A stretch of DNA of 64,000 bases from Streptomyces lomondensis. GTDB taxonomy: Bacteria > Actinomycetota > Actinomycetes > Streptomycetales > Streptomycetaceae. Positions within the stretch are counted from its first letter, which is position 1. Each line of letters begins with the position of its first letter. Both the position numbers and the translations under genes were made by a program. The notes beneath the pieces were generated by a model. It worked only from the letters and a program-made list of their open reading frames with translations. It did not search any database and was not told where the DNA came from. The DNA lies in NCBI RefSeq assembly GCF_014651035.1, contig NZ_BMWC01000001.1, positions 1,333,581 through 1,397,580 on the forward strand. The letters are read 5' to 3'. Of the stretch, positions 1 to 12,088 are shown one piece after another.

Positions 1-208
1 CCGCCAGTTCGTCCAGGAGGTCTTCTGCCAGTTGGCGGAGGTAGCGGGACGTCGGTGTGGGGGACGCGCCTGCCGTCGTGGGGGCCTCCGGGCCGCCTGC
101 CGCTCGCCAGCGGGACGCGATCCTCGACGGTTCTCGGCCGTCCTGGGTCGCCTGGCGGAGTTCGTGGCCGATGAGGTCCTCCGGCTGGACCCAGGTCAGT
201 CGGAGCAT
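1..208 (-). CDS. ADP-ribosylglycohydrolase family protein, N-terminal fragment
   Basis: Only the first 69 codons lie in the window; the gene runs off the left edge. The ATG at 208 opens the reading frame MLRLTWVQPEDLIGHELRQA and overlaps the stop of the preceding glycohydrolase gene (stop at 196-198) by 13 nt, so it is very probably translationally coupled to it. No catalytic motif is reached in this fragment, so assignment to the family rests on its place as fourth gene in the array and on my recollection that family members in Streptomyces begin with a similar short W-Q-P-E-D leader. It could be another kind of protein. Confidence 0.6.
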   Translation of the reverse strand, partial: MLRLTWVQPEDLIGHELRQATQDGREPSRIASRWRAAGGPEAPTTAGASPTPTSRYLRQLAEDLLDELA

Positions 209-1380
209 TCCTGGCCTCCGAGGGACGCGAAGGCCTGTTCGTGGGTGCGGCGGCGGGTCACGTCCCGGGCGAAGATCTCGCGCGTGACGGCGGTGAGCGT
301 GGTCGCCGGTTCCCAGAGGTCCAGGCGGCTCGCCTCCGCCACGGTCTTGGCCCAATCCTCGGGGACCGGGGAGCCGAGGGCGCCGACCAGGGCGCCCGCC
401 ATCGTGGCGATGGAGTCGCAGTCGCGGCCGTAGTTCACGGCGCCGAGAACCGCGTGGCGGTAGTCGCCCTGTGCGACGAGCAACATGCCCAGGGCGACGG
501 GGAGTTCCTCGATCGCGTGGAGGCGGGACGGGCGCCGGGCGCCCAGGGACGGGGCGCGGTAGTCGGGGCCCACCGTGTCGTAGGGGGCCACCGCCTCGCG
601 CAGCGGGCGCAGCGCCGACTCGAAGTCCGGGTGGCGGCTCGCCTCCTCGCAGACCCGCTCGATCGCCGTGCGGGTGCCGTCCTTCGCGAGCGAGAGGCAC
701 GTCGAGACGATCGAGTCGGGCGTCGCGCCCGGGGTGCACGCCGCCGCGACCGCAGCGGCCAGGACGCCCGCCGCCTCCCGGCCGTACGACGACTGGTGCG
801 CGCCGGCGACGTCGAGGGCCTCGGCGTACGCCGCCGGCGGGTTGGCCGCGTTGACCAGGCCGACCGGGGTCATGTACATCGCCGCCCCGCAGTTGACGAT
901 GTTGCCGGTGCCGGCCTCGCGCGGGTCGGCATGGCCGTAGTGGAGGCGGGTCACGAGCCATTTCTCCGCGAGGAAGATCCGCTGGAGGGGCAGGGCCTCG
1001 GTCTCCAGTTCCGGGATCCACCGGGGTTCGGTCATCAGGTCCGGGACCAGGTGGTCGGCGATCGCGTAGGCGTCGAGGTGGTCGCGGACCCGGGCGTAGA
1101 CGCGGACCAGGGCGTGCGTCATCAGGGTGTCGTCGGTGACGTGGCCGTCGCCCTTGTGGTACGGGGCGAGGGGGCGGGCCGTGCGCCAGTCGTCGCCGTG
1201 CCAGGGGCCGACGATGCCGTGGACCCGGCCGCCGTGGCGTTCGAGGATCTGCTCCGGCGAGTAGCCCTCGACGGGGCCGCCGAGGGCGTCGCCGACGGCC
1301 GCTCCGACCAGGGCTCCGGTGATCCTCTCGTCCAGCGAGGCGTTTTGGTGCGGTTTGGGCTGCATGGCCGCATCATCCAC
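196..1380 (-). CDS. ADP-ribosylglycohydrolase family protein
   Basis: 394 residues, all-helical ADP-ribosylglycohydrolase (DraG/ARH-like) fold, expected to hydrolyse ADP-ribose from proteins or small molecules with two Mg2+ ions in the cytoplasm. The diagnostic elements are present: ALVGAAVGDALGGPVEG near residue 25, GHVTDDTLM near 80, and GRDCDSIATMAGALVGALG near 325, which carry the metal-binding Asp residues. The GTG at 1380 overlaps the upstream gene stop (1373-1375) by 8 nt; an ATG five codons further in (MQPKPHQ) is an alternative start. It is third in a minus-strand array of related genes. The substrate cannot be read from the sequence. Confidence 0.9.
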   Translation of the reverse strand: MDDAAMQPKPHQNASLDERITGALVGAAVGDALGGPVEGYSPEQILERHGGRVHGIVGPWHGDDWRTARPLAPYHKGDGHVTDDTLMTHALVRVYARVRDHLDAYAIADHLVPDLMTEPRWIPELETEALPLQRIFLAEKWLVTRLHYGHADPREAGTGNIVNCGAAMYMTPVGLVNAANPPAAYAEALDVAGAHQSSYGREAAGVLAAAVAAACTPGATPDSIVSTCLSLAKDGTRTAIERVCEEASRHPDFESALRPLREAVAPYDTVGPDYRAPSLGARRPSRLHAIEELPVALGMLLVAQGDYRHAVLGAVNYGRDCDSIATMAGALVGALGSPVPEDWAKTVAEASRLDLWEPATTLTAVTREIFARDVTRRRTHEQAFASLGGQECSD

Positions 1381-2581
1381 CCGGGCGGGCCGGTTGTGCG
1401 GCTTCCAGGAGTCCGGCGAGTTCCACGAGGTCCGTGCCGGTGAGGCGGGGCAGGACGCAGCCGGAGAGCGTGCGGCAGGTCTCCCGCCAGGAGGCCGGGA
1501 TCGACGCGCCGCCGCCGAGGGCGCCGGTGAGGGCGCCGACCAGGGCCGGGGCGGAGTCCGCGACGCGGGACAGGCAGGCCGCCGCGGGGATCGCCTCGGC
1601 GATACGGCCGCCGGCCGCGGTGGCCAGGGCGAGGGCGACCGGGACCGTCTCGGCGGCGGCGATGCCGTAGCTGTAGACGTGGTCGACGATCTGGTGCTCC
1701 AGGGGCGGGACCAGGGCGAAGGCGCTGTCCGCGGCGGCGGCGAGCTTGAGTGCGTGCCGGGCGTTGCGGCCGATCTCCGTCTCCTCGGGGAGTTCGGCGA
1801 GGGCCGCGGTGACGCAGGCGTCGACGTGCGCGCCGGCCAGGGCGAGGGCGAGCGCTGCCGCCATGGCGCGGGCGCCGTGGACGCCGTCGCCGTCCTGGGT
1901 GTAGCGGGCGTCGAACTCGGCGAGATCGGCGGCCCGCCGGGGGTCGCCCGGGTGGGCCACGGCCAGGACGCAGGCCCGTACGCAGGCGGCGTCGTCGAAG
2001 TAGTGGGGGTTGTCGTGGCCGGTGGCGGGTGGGCGCAGGCCGGTGGCGAGGTTGCCGAGGCCGGCGCGGACGGAGATGCGGGCGCGCAGGGGGAGGACGG
2101 CGGACTCGATCTCCGGGGCGCGGTCCGCGGCGGCGGCCACCTCGCTGGCGACGGCGTTCCAGGTGAGGTCGATCGCGGCTCGGGTGCGGCGGTCTCGGCT
2201 GAGGTCGTTCAGGACGGTGTCGTCGCCGGCGCGGAGGAGGGCTTCCGCGGCGAAGGCCGCCCATTCGGCGTCGTCGGAGGGGCCTAGGCGGAGGGGCTCG
2301 GGGGGCTGGTTCAGGGCGATGGGGACGGGGAGGGTGGTCGTCGCGTTGTGTTCGGCGAAGGTGTCGAGTTCGCGGGTGAGGCGGCGGGTCCAGTCGGGCA
2401 TGCGGGCGGCTCTGTGGCGGGCCGCCGGCCAGCCTGCGGCGTCGCCGGCTGCGAGTCCGAGCAGGAGGCCTTCGGCCTTTTTGTCTCCCGCCCGCGCACC
2501 GCCCGTAACTGTCTCCCGAGGGGTCCTGGTCTCCCGTGGGGCGCCTTCGCCGTCGGCGGCTGACGGTTCGTGTGTCGTCAT
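1373..2581 (-). CDS. ADP-ribosylglycohydrolase-like protein, probably degenerate active site
   Basis: 402 residues. The start ATG at 2581 forms an ATGA overlap with the stop of the upstream paralogue, so the two are coupled. The fold signature GLLLGLAAGDAAGWPAARH is present near residue 35. The usual T-D-D-T motif reads GPSDDAEW, and the C-terminal R-D-x-D-S/T motif reads SRVADSAPALVGAL, so part of the metal-binding set seems lost. The protein may bind rather than cleave ADP-ribose, may act with its neighbours, or may have a different substrate. That is inference; the family assignment is firm because flanking helices and the GALTGALGG segment match the neighbours. Confidence 0.8.
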   Translation of the reverse strand: MTTHEPSAADGEGAPRETRTPRETVTGGARAGDKKAEGLLLGLAAGDAAGWPAARHRAARMPDWTRRLTRELDTFAEHNATTTLPVPIALNQPPEPLRLGPSDDAEWAAFAAEALLRAGDDTVLNDLSRDRRTRAAIDLTWNAVASEVAAAADRAPEIESAVLPLRARISVRAGLGNLATGLRPPATGHDNPHYFDDAACVRACVLAVAHPGDPRRAADLAEFDARYTQDGDGVHGARAMAAALALALAGAHVDACVTAALAELPEETEIGRNARHALKLAAAADSAFALVPPLEHQIVDHVYSYGIAAAETVPVALALATAAGGRIAEAIPAAACLSRVADSAPALVGALTGALGGGASIPASWRETCRTLSGCVLPRLTGTDLVELAGLLEAAQPARPGG

Positions 2582-3639
2582 GAGGGGGTCTCCGTTCCGT
2601 CGACCGCCAGGACGAAGTCCGTCGGTTCCGGCTCCGTGCCGCGTGGTGCCGGTGTCAGCAGGTCCGCCACGTCCAGGACGTGGTAGCCGGCCATCGCGGG
2701 GAGGCATGAGCCGCGGGCCGGCGTGATGGCCGCGGCCCACGGCGCCGGGATCGCCGACACGCCCCGCGTCGCACCCGCCAGCGCCCCCGCCACCGCCGCC
2801 GTGGTGTCCGCGTCCCGGCCCATGTTCACCGCGGTCAGGACGGACTGCTCGAAGTCGCCGTCGGCCGCCGCGTACGCGCCGAAGGCGAGGGCGACCGCCT
2901 CGGGGGCCAGGTCGGTCCAGGGGTAGCCGCCGATGACGACCGCGGAGCGGACCGCGCGTTCGCCGCGGTGGGCCACCGCCACGGCGCGGCGCAGGCACCG
3001 GGCCGTCCAGGAGTCGTCGGGCACGACCGCGAGCGCGGCGGCCACGACCGCGATCGGCGGGGCGCCGGCCATCGCCGCCGCCACGCCCGCCGCCACCGCC
3101 TGGCCGCCGTAGATGCCCTCGCCGTCGTGGCTCACCGAGCCGTCGATCGCGACCAGCCGGCCCGCCTCCGCAGGGCGGCCCGCCGCGAACACCCCGAAGG
3201 GGGCCGCGCGCATGGCCAGGCCGTCGCTCCAGGCGTGCCGGTGCTGGGCGGAGATGGGGGCGGCCAGGCCCCGGCGCAGGTTCTCCAGCGTGCCGCGCTC
3301 GCTGAAGCCGGCGCCCCGGAAGGGGCCCTCGTCGCGGTCGGCGATCAGCTCGTGCCAGGCCGCCTCCACATGGGCCGGGGTGAGGGCGGAGCCGTGCCGG
3401 GCCAGGAGGAGGCCGGAGAAGATCGCGTACTCGGTGTCGTCCGTGCCGGCGGGGTTCTCGGCGACGTAGCCGGTGATACGGCCCCACCGCGCGCGGATCT
3501 CGGAGGGTTTCATGTTCTCGGCCGGGGCCCCGAGGGCGTCACCGATGGCCAGGCCCAGCAGTGCGCCGCGGGCCCGTGCGCGGAGTTCGGCGGCGTCCCC
3601 GGGCGCCGGGACGGAGGGGATGCAGGCGATCGATGCCAT
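2578..3639 (-). CDS. ADP-ribosylglycohydrolase family protein
   Basis: 353 residues, first gene of the array. It has canonical motifs: ALLGLAIGDALGAPAEN near residue 30, GTDDTEYAIFSGLLL near 65, and NMGRDADTTAAVAGALAG near 270, giving the full set of acidic residues for a binuclear Mg2+ site. It likely hydrolyses ADP-ribosyl linkages. The three following genes overlap it or each other by 4, 8 and 13 nt, so one polycistronic message from upstream of 3640 is likely. It is divergent from the VIT transporter gene across about 210 nt. Confidence 0.9.
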   Translation of the reverse strand: MASIACIPSVPAPGDAAELRARARGALLGLAIGDALGAPAENMKPSEIRARWGRITGYVAENPAGTDDTEYAIFSGLLLARHGSALTPAHVEAAWHELIADRDEGPFRGAGFSERGTLENLRRGLAAPISAQHRHAWSDGLAMRAAPFGVFAAGRPAEAGRLVAIDGSVSHDGEGIYGGQAVAAGVAAAMAGAPPIAVVAAALAVVPDDSWTARCLRRAVAVAHRGERAVRSAVVIGGYPWTDLAPEAVALAFGAYAAADGDFEQSVLTAVNMGRDADTTAAVAGALAGATRGVSAIPAPWAAAITPARGSCLPAMAGYHVLDVADLLTPAPRGTEPEPTDFVLAVDGTETPS

Positions 3640-3747
3640 ACGGCATGTGTCCCACCGGGGCGGCCGGCCCGAGCCTCAGGAGCCCCAGCATCACCCGGTC
3701 GACAGCTGCGCGCCCCCATGATCAAGTGAGCGGAGAAGGGTAAAACC

Positions 3748-3766
3748 GCAGGTTAGCGCAGCCTTT
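3748..3766. promoter_or_regulatory. Candidate iron box (DmdR1/IdeR-type operator)
   Basis: The stretch reads GCAGGTTAGCGCAGCCTTT. The actinobacterial iron box consensus is TTAGGTTAGGCTCACCTAA; the AGGTTAG half and CCT at the correct spacing match, the outer bases do not. It lies in the divergent region between the glycohydrolase array and the VIT transporter, about 85 nt before that ATG. Inference from consensus only. Confidence 0.4.
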
Positions 3767-3822
3767 CCTTGCTGGCGAGGGCGGAATCCAGGGCGTAGTT
3801 TGTGTGTTGTAAAAATCTGGAA

Positions 3823-3836
3823 CTTGTCCAAACAAG
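3823..3836. promoter_or_regulatory. Short palindrome before the VIT transporter
   Basis: CTTGT-CCAA-ACAAG is a 5-bp inverted repeat directly before the GGGGAGCGG ribosome binding site of the transporter gene. It could be an operator or a small mRNA hairpin near the start. No known regulator motif is recognised. Confidence 0.25.
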
Positions 3837-3851
3837 GGGAGCGGATCTTCC

Positions 3852-4583
3852 ATGGCCATCATCGAGACCGAGGCGGCGCTGCACGAGGCGCACCGGGACA
3901 ACCACACGCACCGGGACGTGAACGGCGGCTGGCTGCGTCCCGCGGTGTTCGGTGCGATGGACGGTCTCGTCTCCAACCTCGCCCTGATGACCGGTGTCGC
4001 GGGCGGGTCGGTCAGCCAGCACACCGTCGTCCTCAGCGGGCTCGCGGGCCTGGCCGCCGGTGCCTTCTCCATGGCCGCCGGCGAGTACACCTCCGTGGCC
4101 TCGCAGCGCGAGCTCGTCGAGGCCGAGCTGGACGTGGAGCGCCGAGAGCTGCGCAAGCACCCGAAGTGCGAGGAGGCCGAGCTCGCCGCGCTCTACCGGG
4201 CCAGAGGGGTCGAGCCGCGGCTGGCCGGCGAGGTCGCCCGGCAGCTGTCGAAGGACCCTGAGCAGGCGCTGGAGATCCACGCCCGGGAGGAGCTGGGCAT
4301 CGACCCCGGCGATCTGCCCTCGCCCACCGTGGCCGCCGTGTCGAGCTTCGGCTCCTTCGCGCTGGGGGCACTGGTCCCCGTCCTGCCTTATCTGCTGGGT
4401 GCGAGCAGTCTGTGGCCGGCCGTGCTGCTGGCACTGCTCGGGCTCTTCCTGTGCGGTGCGGTGGTGGCCAAGGTGACGGCGCGGACCTGGTGGTACAGCG
4501 GGCTGCGGCAGCTGTTCCTGGGAGGCGCGGCGGCTGGTGTGACGTACGCCCTGGGCACACTGTTCGGAACGGCCGTAGGATAG
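3852..4583 (+). CDS. VIT1/CCC1-type transporter family membrane protein
   Basis: 243 residues. The family moves Fe2+ or Mn2+ across membranes using a proton gradient; bacterial members export or detoxify these ions at the cytoplasmic membrane. The N-terminal segment after HRDVNGGWLRPAVFGAMDGL is the typical VIT opening, with two membrane helices (NLALMTGVAGG, GLAAGAFSMAAGEYTSV), then a hydrophilic acidic metal-binding loop (about residues 85-155, rich in Glu) and three C-terminal membrane helices. A GGGGAGCGG ribosome site precedes the ATG. The iron-box-like site upstream suggests metal control, unproven. No in-frame partner gene follows. Confidence 0.9.
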   Translation: MAIIETEAALHEAHRDNHTHRDVNGGWLRPAVFGAMDGLVSNLALMTGVAGGSVSQHTVVLSGLAGLAAGAFSMAAGEYTSVASQRELVEAELDVERRELRKHPKCEEAELAALYRARGVEPRLAGEVARQLSKDPEQALEIHAREELGIDPGDLPSPTVAAVSSFGSFALGALVPVLPYLLGASSLWPAVLLALLGLFLCGAVVAKVTARTWWYSGLRQLFLGGAAAGVTYALGTLFGTAVG

Positions 4584-4593
4584 CTCGGCTCGG

Positions 4594-4617
4594 ACTTATG
4601 CGATGGGCCGCATAAGT
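4594..4617. terminator. Hairpin after the VIT transporter gene
   Basis: ACTTATGCG and CGCATAAGT form a perfect 9-bp stem with a 6-nt loop, starting 11 nt after the transporter stop. There is no clear T tract, so it is either a Streptomyces-style I-shaped terminator or an operator for something downstream. The rest of 4618-4860 shows no convincing coding frame. Confidence 0.4.
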
Positions 4618-4875
4618 AGCCGTTACTCGCTGGTTTCGAATGTGCAACCACGGGGCATGAGCCGTAAGCGCTGCGGGCAACGAGGCCCGCCGCGCATCCA
4701 GCGGAGTGGGCGAAGGCGCCCGTTCCGCCCTCGGGCCCGACGGGCATCGATCTCACCCGGTCGTTCCGTGCTGGCCCCCCATAGCTTCCACCGCGGGCGC
4801 GGTACCCCCGCCGCGAACCAGCGGTGTCCGCATGTTGGAACGGGTTGTCCCGGTACCCGAGAACCGTTCCATCAT

Positions 4876-4902
4876 GTAACCTGCACGAAATTTTGCGATC
4901 AC
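4876..4902 (+). promoter_or_regulatory. Candidate GlnR box upstream of gltB
   Basis: GTAAC-6-GAAAT-6-ATCAC matches the first three elements of the Streptomyces GlnR consensus gTnAC-n6-GaAAC-n6-GtnAC-n6-GAAAC; the fourth element is not evident. It ends about 60 nt before the proposed gltB start. GlnR is the global nitrogen regulator, so control of GOGAT would be logical. This is pattern matching, not proof. Confidence 0.45.
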
Positions 4903-4961
4903 GCAGAGGGCCAACGTCGTCCCTCGGCACCATGCACATGCCACAGACGACGGGAGAGCCG

Positions 4962-9549
<4,588 letters not shown>

Positions 9550-9557
<8 letters not shown>

Positions 9558-11013
9558 CCCGAAGGGCTTCCTGAACCACGGGCGCGAGGTCGCCAAGTCC
9601 CGCCCCGTCGAGGAGCGCGTCAAGGACTGGAACGAGGTCTACGTCCCCGGCTCCCTGCTGCCCATCATCAGCAAGCAGGCCAGCCGCTGCATGGACTGCG
9701 GCATCCCGTTCTGCCACAACGGCTGCCCGCTGGGGAACCTGATCCCCGAGTGGAACGACTACGCCTACCGCGAGGACTGGTCCGCCGCCTCCGAGCGGCT
9801 GCACGCGACGAACAACTTCCCGGAGTTCACGGGCCGCCTGTGCCCGGCCCCGTGCGAGTCGGCGTGTGTGCTCGGCATCAACCAGCCGCCGGTCACCATC
9901 AAGAACGTCGAGGTCTCGATCATCGACAAGGCGTGGGAGACCGGGGACGTCGCCCCGCAGATCCCGGAGCGCCTGTCCGGCAAGACCGTCGCGGTCGTCG
10001 GCTCGGGCCCGGCGGGCCTCGCCGCCGCCCAGCAGCTGACCCGCGCCGGCCACACCGTCGCCGTCTACGAGCGCGCGGACCGCATCGGAGGCCTCCTCCG
10101 CTACGGCATCCCCGAGTTCAAGATGGAGAAGCGGCACATCAACCGCCGTATCGAGCAGATGCGCGCGGAGGGCACCCGCTTCCGCACGGGCATCGAGATC
10201 GGCCGCGACCTGAAGGCCACGGACCTGAAGAAGCGCTACGACGCGGTCGTCCTGGCCGTCGGCGCCACCACGGCCCGTGACCTGCCGGTGCCCGGCCGCG
10301 AGCTCAAGGGCATCTACCAGGCCATGGAGTACCTGCCCCTGGCCAACAAGGTCCAGGAGGGCGACTTCGTGGCGCCCCCCATCTCGGCGGAGGGCAAGCA
10401 CGTCGTGGTCATCGGCGGCGGCGACACCGGCGCGGACTGCGTGGGCACCGCCCACCGCCAGGGCGCGGCCTCCGTCACGCAGCTGGAGATCATGCCCCGC
10501 CCGAACGACGAGCGGCACCCGGTCAACCAGCCCTGGCCGACCTTCCCCATGCTCTACAAGGTCACCTCGGCCCACGAGGAGGGCGGCGAGCGCGTCTACT
10601 CGGTCTCGACGACCCACTTCGAGGGCGACGAGGACGGCAACGTCCAGTGGCTGCACCTCACCGAGGTGGAGTTCATCGACGGCAAGCTGACGCCGAAGCC
10701 GGGCACCGAGCGCAAGATCCCCGCCCAGCTGGTGACGCTGGCGATGGGCTTCACGGGCACGGACCGCGAGAACGGCCTGGTGGACCAGTTCGGCCTGGAG
10801 CTCGACGCGCGCGGCAACATCGTCCGCGACGACGACTACCAGACCAACGTGCCGGGCGTGTTCGTCGCCGGTGACGCCGGCCGCGGCCAGTCGCTCATCG
10901 TGTGGGCGATCGCCGAGGGCCGCTCGGCGGCGCGCGGGGTGGACCGCCACCTCACGGGCGCCAGCGAGCTGCCGGCGCCGATCCGCCCGACGGACCGTGC
11001 GCTGATGGTCTGA
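9550..11013 (+). CDS. gltD: Glutamate synthase small subunit
   Basis: 487 residues, GOGAT beta subunit. It takes electrons from NADPH via FAD and passes them through 4Fe-4S clusters to the large subunit. Seen: the N-terminal ferredoxin-like cysteines in [16 protein letters not shown] (about residue 48) and [13 protein letters not shown] (about 98), the FAD dinucleotide fold [15 protein letters not shown] (about 155), the NADPH fold [12 protein letters not shown] (about 288), and a C-terminal FAD contact [16 protein letters not shown]. The ATG lies within the last codons of gltB with GGAGG 9 nt upstream, so the pair is coupled. Confidence 0.97.
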
Positions 11014-11056
11014 CGCGCACCCCCGATACGTCCCGCACAAAGGCGTGCGGAACACA

Positions 11057-11105
11057 GACGGCGCCTGTCCCTTGTCCCCGACCGGACGAACGGGCAGGCG
11101 CCGTC
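11057..11105. terminator. Bidirectional terminator between gltD and the ABC ATPase gene
   Basis: GACGGCGCCTGTCCC pairs with GGGCAGGCGCCGTC (14 bp, one bulged T). It sits between convergent gene ends, 43 nt after gltD and 9 nt before the ATPase stop, and can serve both strands. Confidence 0.7.
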
Positions 11106-11113
11106 GCATGTCC

Positions 11114-12088
11114 TCAGCCGTCGTTGCGGCCGCCCCCGCTCCCGTCGGGCCACACCTGGACGTGGTCCTCCTCCAGCTCCAGCAGCACCCGGTCCCGCAT
11201 GCCCAGAGCCGCCGTGTACTCGGCCGGCAGCTGGAAGCGGCCCGCGCGGTCGAGCATCGCGTACTCACGGGCCACCAGGGACTCCCGGCCCGTCTCGTCG
11301 ACCTCGGTGCGGCGCAGCACCTCCGTCGCGGTGCGGCCGTCGCGGATCGCGACCGTGCGGCGGACCTCGCCGGCGACCGTCTGGTCGTGCGTGACGATGA
11401 CGATCGTCGTGCCCAGCTCCTCGTTGACCCGGCGGAACGCCGCGAAAACCTGCTGCCCCGTCGCCGAGTCCAGCTCGCCGGTCGGCTCGTCGGCGAGCAG
11501 CACGGCGGGGGTGTTGGCGAGGGCGACGGCGATCGCGACGCGCTGCTGCTGGCCGCCGGACATCTGCTGCGGCCGCCGGTCCCGGCAGTCGGCGACGCCG
11601 AGCAGGGACAGCAGCTCCTCCGCCCGTCCGGCCCGTTTCCGCCGCGAGCGGCCCGCCAACTGCATGGGCAGGGCGGCGTTCTGCGCCGCCGTCAGATACG
11701 GCAGCAGATTGCGTGCCGTCTGCTGCCAGACGAAGCCGACCACCTCACGCCGGTAGCGCAACCGCGCCTTCGCGTCCATCGTCAGCAGATCGTGGCCCGC
11801 GACCTTCGCGGCGCCCGCGGTCGGGACGTCGAGGCCCGCGAGGATGTTCATCAACGTCGACTTGCCGCTGCCGGACGCCCCCACCAGGGCCATCAACTCG
11901 CCCTGGCGCACCAGGAGATCGAGCCCCTGGAGCGCCTGCACCTCGATGGCGTCCCCGCCACCGCGCTTGGCGAAGATCCGCACCAGCCGGTCGCAGGAGA
12001 TCAGGGCGTCGTGCCCGTACGCGGGTCGGTCGCGATGCCGCGCCGCCCGCCGCTCCAGCTCCGTGAGCGACTCCGTCGTACCGCTCAT
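11114..12088 (-). CDS. ABC transporter ATP-binding protein with C-terminal AbrB-like domain
   Basis: 324 residues. The first 240 are a LolD/MacB-class ATPase: Walker A GASGSGKST, signature MSGGQQQRVAIA, Walker B AVLLADEPTGELDS, H-loop THDQTV. It should energise the FtsX-type permeases encoded directly upstream; the ATG at 12088 overlaps the permease stop as ATGA. Residues about 278-314 (LDRAGRFQLPAEYTAALG and on) look like an AbrB/MazE/SpoVT swapped-hairpin domain, normally DNA-binding or dimerising, which is not part of ordinary LolD-type ATPases. Whether the tail binds DNA, dimerises the ATPase or is simply a beta extension cannot be told. Last gene of a three-gene minus-strand operon. Confidence 0.9.
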   Translation of the reverse strand: MSGTTESLTELERRAARHRDRPAYGHDALISCDRLVRIFAKRGGGDAIEVQALQGLDLLVRQGELMALVGASGSGKSTLMNILAGLDVPTAGAAKVAGHDLLTMDAKARLRYRREVVGFVWQQTARNLLPYLTAAQNAALPMQLAGRSRRKRAGRAEELLSLLGVADCRDRRPQQMSGGQQQRVAIAVALANTPAVLLADEPTGELDSATGQQVFAAFRRVNEELGTTIVIVTHDQTVAGEVRRTVAIRDGRTATEVLRRTEVDETGRESLVAREYAMLDRAGRFQLPAEYTAALGMRDRVLLELEEDHVQVWPDGSGGGRNDG

